Origin: an uncultured Prevotellaceae bacterium
GTDB lineage: Bacteria; Bacteroidota; Bacteroidia; Bacteroidales; Muribaculaceae
Reading direction: 5' to 3'
NCBI GenBank assembly: GCA_900320245.1
Contig: ONRP01000021.1
Coordinates: 1-41,000 of the forward strand
DNA length: 41,000 nucleotides
Below the pieces are notes generated by a model that searched no databases, had not been told where the DNA came from, and saw only the letters and a program-made list of their open reading frames with translations. The first letter of the stretch is position 1, and each line of letters starts with the position of its first letter. This document shows positions 35,707 to 41,000 of the stretch, in pieces. The translations under genes were made by a program, and so were the position numbers.

Positions 35707-36009
35707 TCATTCAAACTCAAACAGGTTGATGAACCCCGTGATGTTGAACACGTTCTTGATGTCGCTGTTCACGTTGCGCAGGACGACTTTATGACCTTTG
35801 GCCTTTGTCTTCTTGAGCACGTCGAGCAGGATGCGCAGTCCGCTTGATGCGATATACTCCAGTTCTTGGCATTCAAACACGATATCTTTTCCGTCTCCCT
35901 CGGTGATGGGTTTGAGCGTCTCCTCGGCGTCGATGGCTGCTGCTGTGTCGAGCGAACCTACCATGGTGACGATGATTTTCTCGTCAAATTCTTGAATTGT
36001 CGTTTTCAT
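35707..36009 (-). CDS. STAS-domain anti-sigma factor antagonist-like protein
   Basis: 100-residue STAS protein of the SpoIIAA/RsbV type. The switch serine is Ser56 in EYIASSGLRILLDVLKKTK, followed by the usual helix. In such systems a kinase phosphorylates this serine and a PP2C phosphatase removes the phosphate, controlling a binding partner. Both activities are encoded by the gene 9 bp upstream. No sigma factor is present, so the partner could instead be an enzyme or regulator elsewhere. Confidence 0.9.
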   Translation of the reverse strand: MKTTIQEFDEKIIVTMVGSLDTAAAIDAEETLKPITEGDGKDIVFECQELEYIASSGLRILLDVLKKTKAKGHKVVLRNVNSDIKNVFNITGFINLFEFE

Positions 36010-36018
36010 TGCTTCTAT

Positions 36019-38229
36019 TTATTTATCTGGTTTATTGATTTCCTTTTTCAAGGTGAGATAATTCTTACCGTTTATCCGCTCATAGTTGATGGAATCCATC
36101 AGTTTCTGAACCAGGTGGATGCCTAAGCCGCCGATGGGGCGGTCCTCGGCACTCAACATTGTGTCGACCTTGCTGTTGCTGGTCGGATCAAAAGCCTTGC
36201 CCTCGTCGATGATGATGAGTTTCAGGCTCTGATCAGTTGCCTGGGCTTCAATGGTGATGTCGCCCTGGACGCCGATGGGGTAGCCATAATTCATGACGTT
36301 GACCACCATCTCCTCGACAGCAAGCATCAGTTGAGACGAGAGTGACGGCTCAAGGTTTAACCTCCTGGCCACCGATTTGACAAATTCATTGAGTTCAGGG
36401 ACCCGATGGATGTCGTTGGTCAGATTGAGGCTTTCGTCAAGCACGATGTTCTCGGCCGGCTGATGGTAATGAATGGCAAGCATCGTCAAGTCATCGCTCT
36501 GCTTGGCATCGCCGGCAAACTGCGTAGCGCTGTCCAACATAGTGTCCATTAACATGGCTGGCTCGGTCTTGCCCTGCTCCAAACAGATCTTGGCAGTGTC
36601 GATGATGCGCTGCAATCCGAACAGATGGCGTTCGTTGTCGTTCGTCTCGGTAAGGCCGTCGGTATAGAGTAGCAGGGTGCAGTTGGGGGGGAGCAGTTCC
36701 TCTTGGACGGCATACCTGACATCATCAAACACGCCTATAGGAAGATTGGCATCAACCGCCAGCATTTTTACATCCTGTGAGATGACCAGTGGAGCATCGT
36801 GACCCGCATTGCAGTATCGCAGTCGTCCTGTGGGCAAATCCAGCACTCCGATGAACAAGGTCACAAACATATTGGACTTATTGCCTTCTACGGCTATCTC
36901 GTTGATGGTCTGCATGATCCTGGCGGGATTGCTCTCGTGTAACGCCAGGTTGCGGAAATAGGAATGTACGGCTGCCATCACCAGCGACGACGGCACGCCC
37001 TTGCCACTCACATCACCGATGCAGAAGTAGAGTTTCTCGTTGCGAACAAGGTAACCATACAGGTCGCCGCCCACTTCAAGGGCCGTGACCTGTTTGCCGC
37101 AGACGTCAACTTCAGGACGGTGAATCTCTTGGCTGGGCAGCATCTCGGACTGGATGTTCTGGGCTATGCGCAACTCGCTCTCGGTGCGCTCTCTTCTCAA
37201 TTTGGATTCGTGCAGGCGAAGCACGTTGCGGAAGAAGCGGTACAGGATGTATGCCAATGCAACAAGACCGGCCAGAATCATCATCATGAATCTGGACCTA
37301 ATCTGATACAACTTGCCGTAGACTTCCTTGTCATAGCACACCATGACCACCTGCCAGTGAGGTTTGCCCTGCATGGGGGCATAGTAGGCATATCCCTTAC
37401 CGTTCTCCTTGTCGTGGAATGTGATGATTTTGCTTGAGCCTGTGCTGCTGCTTTTGCGGTCATAGGTACTGTCATTGATCATTTCCACAATCTTCATCAC
37501 GTCATCTTTTTGAGTGTGGCTGTAGTCGGGTCGGGAAATGAGTTTGCCTTCATTGGTAAGCAACAAGAAAAATGTGGAGGGATTGGTGTGTTTGGTATTC
37601 AGGGTGTCGATGATGCCTTGAGTCGACAGGTCGATACCAAATACCCCCACCGTTCGCCCGGAATCATCGGTGACAGGAAGGGCATAGGTGGTAACCACCT
37701 TGCCGCTGGCAGTTGAGTCAAGATAGGGGTCGGTCCAGTTCGAACGGTTGTCCTCGATTACTTTATGATAGTATTCGCGTGATGTATAGTCATGGTCAAT
37801 ACCGGAAAGTTGTTTTGTTATGATGCTGTCATCCACCCTGTAGGCTCCTGGCTCAAAAAGCCGCCCCCGGTCCGGGTAATAGTCAGGGGAGAAAGCCACA
37901 AAAGCGCTCATCACATCCTTGTTGGAGGCAACGATGCGACGAGTAACACGGTAGATGTTATCTGTGTTTTGGAGTTGCTGCTGGATGGACCACTGGTAGT
38001 TCTGGATAATCTTCTCATGGGTCTTGAGAATGCCTTTCACACGCATAGACTTCTGCATCATTTCACTCTCGACCAACTGGTCAAGTTCCTCCTGCAGAAC
38101 CTTGTGGGCATAGTGGTATTGCAAAAACGACAGGCCCTCAATCACCGCTCCGGCAAGCAAGATTACAGCCAGTGCGGAGATTAATCCGCGCAGACGACCT
38201 GACTTTAGTCTTTGGAGAAACTTAGACAT
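36019..38229 (-). CDS. Membrane sensor SpoIIE-type phosphatase fused to RsbW-like kinase domain
   Basis: 736-residue three-part signalling protein. A TM helix near residues 14-36 and another near 310-330 bracket a periplasmic double-Cache-like sensor (DHDYTSREYYHKVIE, PYLDSTASGKVVTTYALPV, GVFGIDLST). The cytoplasmic PP2C/SpoIIE domain has EVGGDLYG (Asp389), IGDVSGKG (Asp406), YTDGLTE and KQSDDLTM (Asp579/Asp580). The C-terminal GHKL ATPase has EEMVVNVMNYG, IIDEGKAFDP and GGLGIHLV. Phosphatase and kinase for one STAS protein would thus lie in one chain. ATG 38229 is chosen because the promoter excludes an earlier start. Confidence 0.92.
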   Translation of the reverse strand: MSKFLQRLKSGRLRGLISALAVILLAGAVIEGLSFLQYHYAHKVLQEELDQLVESEMMQKSMRVKGILKTHEKIIQNYQWSIQQQLQNTDNIYRVTRRIVASNKDVMSAFVAFSPDYYPDRGRLFEPGAYRVDDSIITKQLSGIDHDYTSREYYHKVIEDNRSNWTDPYLDSTASGKVVTTYALPVTDDSGRTVGVFGIDLSTQGIIDTLNTKHTNPSTFFLLLTNEGKLISRPDYSHTQKDDVMKIVEMINDSTYDRKSSSTGSSKIITFHDKENGKGYAYYAPMQGKPHWQVVMVCYDKEVYGKLYQIRSRFMMMILAGLVALAYILYRFFRNVLRLHESKLRRERTESELRIAQNIQSEMLPSQEIHRPEVDVCGKQVTALEVGGDLYGYLVRNEKLYFCIGDVSGKGVPSSLVMAAVHSYFRNLALHESNPARIMQTINEIAVEGNKSNMFVTLFIGVLDLPTGRLRYCNAGHDAPLVISQDVKMLAVDANLPIGVFDDVRYAVQEELLPPNCTLLLYTDGLTETNDNERHLFGLQRIIDTAKICLEQGKTEPAMLMDTMLDSATQFAGDAKQSDDLTMLAIHYHQPAENIVLDESLNLTNDIHRVPELNEFVKSVARRLNLEPSLSSQLMLAVEEMVVNVMNYGYPIGVQGDITIEAQATDQSLKLIIIDEGKAFDPTSNSKVDTMLSAEDRPIGGLGIHLVQKLMDSINYERINGKNYLTLKKEINKPDK

Positions 38230-38250
38230 ATTCTGGCTGTTTTTAACTTG

Positions 38251-38281
38251 CGAAATTACTCTTTTCTTACTTAAATGCAAA
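38251..38281 (-). promoter_or_regulatory. Promoter of the five-gene phosphatase operon
   Basis: On the minus strand TTTG (38281-38278), a 19-bp spacer and TAATTTCG (38258-38251). It lies 22 bp before ATG 38229. Confidence 0.65.
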
Positions 38282-38378
38282 GTAATTGTTCATTATTTTT
38301 AAGAGGGTTGCATCAGGGAAGTATGCATTGACGGCTTTTGGTAGAGAAAACCTTTGATGTTTTAAAAAAACGGTTTGC

Positions 38379-38412
38379 TTTGGTCGGGGTTGTTTGAAAA
38401 ATGTTACTTTTG
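38379..38412 (+). promoter_or_regulatory. Promoter of the GH3 glycosidase gene
   Basis: TTTG (38379-38382), a 22-bp spacer and TACTTTTG (38405-38412), a perfect -7 match. The leader to ATG 38532 is about 115 nt. The 38282-38531 gap holds these divergent promoters and no convincing gene. Confidence 0.6.
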
Positions 38413-38531
38413 CGTCTTGGATGGCCAATTCCAGCATAATGACGCTATGCATTGCGGGTTTCATCTACATGAGCCGTTCATTGATTGCCCATCAAAACAG
38501 AAACCAAGAACTAATAACATATTCATAAAAA

Positions 38532-40832
38532 ATGAAAGTAACCGGAAGAAATTTGGCTATGTCCGTTGTGATGAGCCTGCTTGTTGCAATGGGTGCTTTA
38601 GCCCAGAACACGTTGACTTATGTCCCCGATGCCGCGATCGAAAAGCGCGTGGAGCAGACGCTCAGCCGCATGACGCTGGAAGAAAAAGTGGGGCAGATGA
38701 CCGAACTGGCCATCGATGTGTTGGGCCATAGGGAAGGCGAACGCTTCGTGCTCGACCAGGACAAGATGGAACTCGTTTTCAATAAGTATAAGGTCGGCTC
38801 GATTCTGAACACCCCGAATGCCGTCTCACAGACGCCCGAGTGGTGGCAACAGACCATCCGCACCATTAATGAGTATTCGCTCAAGGCATGCGGTATCCCG
38901 TGTGTTTACGGCCTGGACCAGAACCACGGTGCCACCTACACGCTGCGTGGTACCATGTTCCCGCAGAACACCAATCTGGGTGCATCGTTCGACGTGGACC
39001 TGGCCCGACAGGCGGCGTCCATCACGGCCTATGAGACCAGAGCCGCCAACTGCCCCTGGACTTATTCGCCTACGGTCGACCTGTCGCGCGACGCCCGCTG
39101 GCCGCGCGTGTGGGAGAACTTCGGTGAGGACTGTCTGGTCAATGCCATGATCGGACGGGCTATGGTCGAGGGCTTCCAGGGCCCGGACCCCAACCACATC
39201 GACAAATACCACATCGGCACATCGGTCAAGCATTTCATGGCCTATGGTGCCGCTCGTACCGGCAAGGACCGCACCCCGACCTATGTGCCGGAATGGGAAC
39301 TGCGAGAGAAGCATTTCGCCCCCTTCAAGGCATGTGTCGAGGCTGGCGCGACGTCGGTGATGGTCAACTCGGGCTCGGTCAACGGTGTGCCGATGCATGT
39401 CAATGCTAAGTACCTGACCCGGTGGCTGAAGGAGGAAACTGGCTGGGACGGCATGATCGTGACCGACTGGGCCGACATCGACAACTTGTGGAGGCGCGAG
39501 ATGGTGGCTGCTAACAGAAAAGAGGCCATCATCATGGCTGTCAATGCCGGTATCGACATGACGATGGACCCATATAACCCCGATTTCTGTGACCTGCTCA
39601 TCGAGGCTGTGAATGAGGGTAGGGTACCCATGTCGCGTATCGATGACGCTGTGCGCCGCGTGCTGCGCATGAAGTATCGTTTGGGCCTTTTTGACATGCC
39701 CAACACCAACATCAAGGACTATCCTAAATATGGCTCGACTGAGCATTTCAAGGCCGCACAGGATGCCGCTGTACAGACCATGGTGCTGCTCAAGAACAAC
39801 GGAATCCTGCCCTTGGCCCAGGGCAAGAAGATCCTGGTGACTGGACCCAATGCCAACTCGATGCGATGCCTGAATGGTGGCTGGAGTTATACTTGGCAGG
39901 GTAAGGATGCCGACAAGTATGCCTCTCAGCACAACACCATCCTCGAGGCAATGCAGCAACGTTTCGGTAGTGGCAACATTATCTATGAGCCTGGTGTCAC
40001 CTATAACAACGATGGTCAGTATTGGGAGGAGAATGAGCCTCAAATCGAGCAAGCCGTCAAGGCTGCCGCCCAGGCCGACGTGATTCTGGCATGTGTGGGT
40101 GAAAACTCCTATGCCGAGACCCCGGGTAACCTCAACGACTTGGCACTGTCGGCCAACCAGCGCGACCTTGTGAAGGCACTCGCTGCAACAGGCAAGCCCA
40201 TTGTGCTGATTCTCAACGAGGGACGTCCTCGCCTGGTCAGCGACATCGAACCGCTGGCCACCGCTGTGGTCGACATTCTGTTGCCCGGCAACGAGGGCGG
40301 TAATGCCTTGGCCCGCCTGCTGGCTGGTGATGACAACTTCTCGGCCAGGATGCCGTTCACCTATCCGCGTCACTCGGCATCGCTCACTACCTATGACTAC
40401 CGCGTGAGCGAGGAAACGGGCACCATGGAGGGTGTGTATGACTACAATGCGCAGGTCGATGTGCAGTGGCCCTTCGGCTTCGGTATGAGTTACACTACCT
40501 ATGAATATAGCAACATGCGTGTCGACAAGACCGATTTCACAGCCGGCGACCTGCTCACCGTCAGCATCGACGTGAAGAATACAGGAAGCATGGCAGGCAA
40601 GGAGAGTGTCCTGCTCTTCTCCCGTGACATGGTGGCAAGCATCGTCCCCGAGAGCCGCCGCCTGAGGGCGTTCACCAAGATTGAACTCCAGCCGGGCGAA
40701 ATGCGTACTGTCACCTTCAGCCTCCCCGCCAACGACCTGGCGTTTGTAGGCAATGACGACCAGCGCCATCTCGAGCCCGGAGAATTCCTCCTCCAGATTG
40801 CCAACCAGTCATTGCGCATCAACTGCAGGTGA
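38532..40832 (+). CDS. Secreted glycoside hydrolase family 3 (beta-glucosidase-like)
   Basis: 766-residue exported GH3 enzyme with a signal peptide (SVVMSLLVAMGALAQ). The (beta/alpha)8 domain has MTLEEKVGQM, GLDQNHGATY, the KHF motif in SVKHFMAYGAARTGKD and the nucleophile Asp312 in MIVTDWADIDN. A second sandwich domain (LKNNGILPLAQGKKILVTGP onward) and a C-terminal fibronectin-III-like domain (LLTVSIDVKNTGSMAGKE) follow. It should cleave terminal beta-linked sugars; exact linkage and sugar cannot be told. No SusC/SusD pair is near, so it is not in an obvious polysaccharide utilization locus. Confidence 0.93.
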   Translation: MKVTGRNLAMSVVMSLLVAMGALAQNTLTYVPDAAIEKRVEQTLSRMTLEEKVGQMTELAIDVLGHREGERFVLDQDKMELVFNKYKVGSILNTPNAVSQTPEWWQQTIRTINEYSLKACGIPCVYGLDQNHGATYTLRGTMFPQNTNLGASFDVDLARQAASITAYETRAANCPWTYSPTVDLSRDARWPRVWENFGEDCLVNAMIGRAMVEGFQGPDPNHIDKYHIGTSVKHFMAYGAARTGKDRTPTYVPEWELREKHFAPFKACVEAGATSVMVNSGSVNGVPMHVNAKYLTRWLKEETGWDGMIVTDWADIDNLWRREMVAANRKEAIIMAVNAGIDMTMDPYNPDFCDLLIEAVNEGRVPMSRIDDAVRRVLRMKYRLGLFDMPNTNIKDYPKYGSTEHFKAAQDAAVQTMVLLKNNGILPLAQGKKILVTGPNANSMRCLNGGWSYTWQGKDADKYASQHNTILEAMQQRFGSGNIIYEPGVTYNNDGQYWEENEPQIEQAVKAAAQADVILACVGENSYAETPGNLNDLALSANQRDLVKALAATGKPIVLILNEGRPRLVSDIEPLATAVVDILLPGNEGGNALARLLAGDDNFSARMPFTYPRHSASLTTYDYRVSEETGTMEGVYDYNAQVDVQWPFGFGMSYTTYEYSNMRVDKTDFTAGDLLTVSIDVKNTGSMAGKESVLLFSRDMVASIVPESRRLRAFTKIELQPGEMRTVTFSLPANDLAFVGNDDQRHLEPGEFLLQIANQSLRINCR

Positions 40833-40868
40833 CCAAAATCCCCTTAAGTCCCATCCAATCCCAAGACA

Positions 40869-40904
40869 AACGGCTCGACCCAACACGGGGTCGAGCCGTT
40901 CCTT
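40869..40904 (+). terminator. Hairpin terminator after the GH3 gene
   Basis: AACGGCTCGACCC pairs perfectly with GGGTCGAGCCGTT around a 6-nt loop, followed by CCTT. The T-tract is interrupted by the element that begins at 40905. Confidence 0.75.
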
Positions 40905-41000
40905 GTACGACGGGCATGTCATACATCTGTGGTGAAAGTCCACACGGGGCGTAGTCACCGACGAACCTTAAAGCGACTTGCAAGCTTCAATCGGCGACGA
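40905..41000 (+). mobile_element. Probable 5' end of a group II intron (class C type), cut by window end
   Basis: GTACGACGGGCATGTC at the start resembles a group II intron 5' end (usual GUGYG, here GUACG). It is followed by a small hairpin TGTGG-TGAAAGT-CCACA (40928-40944), then CGGGGCGTAGTCACCGACGA and GCGACTTGCAAGC. The GGTGAAAGTCC-type hairpin and the following purine-rich junction are common in domain I of bacterial group II introns. Class C introns insert just behind terminator hairpins, which is exactly this position. The reverse transcriptase would lie beyond the window. Assigned from memory of intron sequences, so moderately sure. Confidence 0.55.

Noticed and set aside
38267-38464. 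Short minus-strand gene in the divergent gap
   Set aside because: It spans both divergent promoters, is AT-rich and resembles no family.
38826-40769. Long minus-strand frame opposite the GH3 gene (about 650 codons)
   Set aside because: It has no domain, promoter or start signal, and the plus strand encodes an intact GH3 enzyme.

Overview
The window comes from a member of the phylum Bacteroidota, most likely order Bacteroidales. The evidence is repeated -33 TTTG / -7 TAnnTTTG promoters, few Shine-Dalgarno sites, many small lipoproteins with a Cys at residue 19-20, and Bacteroidales-type housekeeping genes. Codon use is GC-rich for the phylum. I cannot name the genus; a Prevotellaceae- or Muribaculaceae-like gut bacterium would fit.

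Layout. 1-1.2 kb: a papain-like aminopeptidase C on the minus strand, cut by the window edge. 1.4-7.4 kb: mutS2, an M3 oligopeptidase, a duplicated-domain lipoprotein and a GNAT acetyltransferase on the plus strand, ended by a terminator shared with a convergent small lipoprotein. 8.2-15.8 kb: a tight plus-strand run of zinc metallopeptidase, hisS, Crp-type regulator, TSCPD protein, two lipoproteins, PhnP-like hydrolase, UmuD-like peptidase without UmuC, and a membrane sulfatase. 15.8-17.1 kb: a hemerythrin protein overlapping a LuxR-type regulator with a degenerate receiver. 17.3-20.6 kb: mlaE, mlaF, an HD protein and a class I glutamine amidotransferase. 20.7-21.3 kb: a decayed formylglycine-generating-enzyme-like gene and a large hairpin. 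21.4-26.8 kb: four preQ0/queuosine genes, queF and queC on plus and queE and queD on minus, with fabD between the pairs, and a WG-repeat lipoprotein on minus. 27.4-29.5 kb: groES-groEL. 29.6-32.1 kb: a secreted M1 aminopeptidase. 32.3-38.2 kb: a five-gene minus-strand operon (membrane-sensor SpoIIE phosphatase fused to an anti-sigma-type kinase, STAS protein, beta-barrel protein, phosphopantetheinyl transferase, NhaC antiporter). 38.5-40.8 kb: a secreted GH3 glycosidase with a terminator. 40.9 kb to the end: apparent 5' end of a group II intron placed directly behind that terminator.

The most unusual signal is not a gene. Many intergenic spacers are built from 7-nt units in three related classes: AGTTAAC/AGATAAG, GGACTAG/AAACTAA and TTTAACC/TCTAACC. 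Read in the direction of the genes, AGTTAAC/AGATAAG units start at or inside the stop codon of the upstream gene, and GGACTAG/AAACTAA units end a few bases before the next start codon. Three WG-queD-queE and groES-groEL spacers follow this order from end to end. Three or more spacers also carry a GC-rich composite core, sometimes between inverted heptamer arms. I know of no description of this arrangement.

Other points of interest are a consensus sigma-54 promoter before groES, an umuD-like gene with no umuC, a phosphatase/STAS module co-directional with envelope genes, and the hemerythrin/pseudo-receiver pair.
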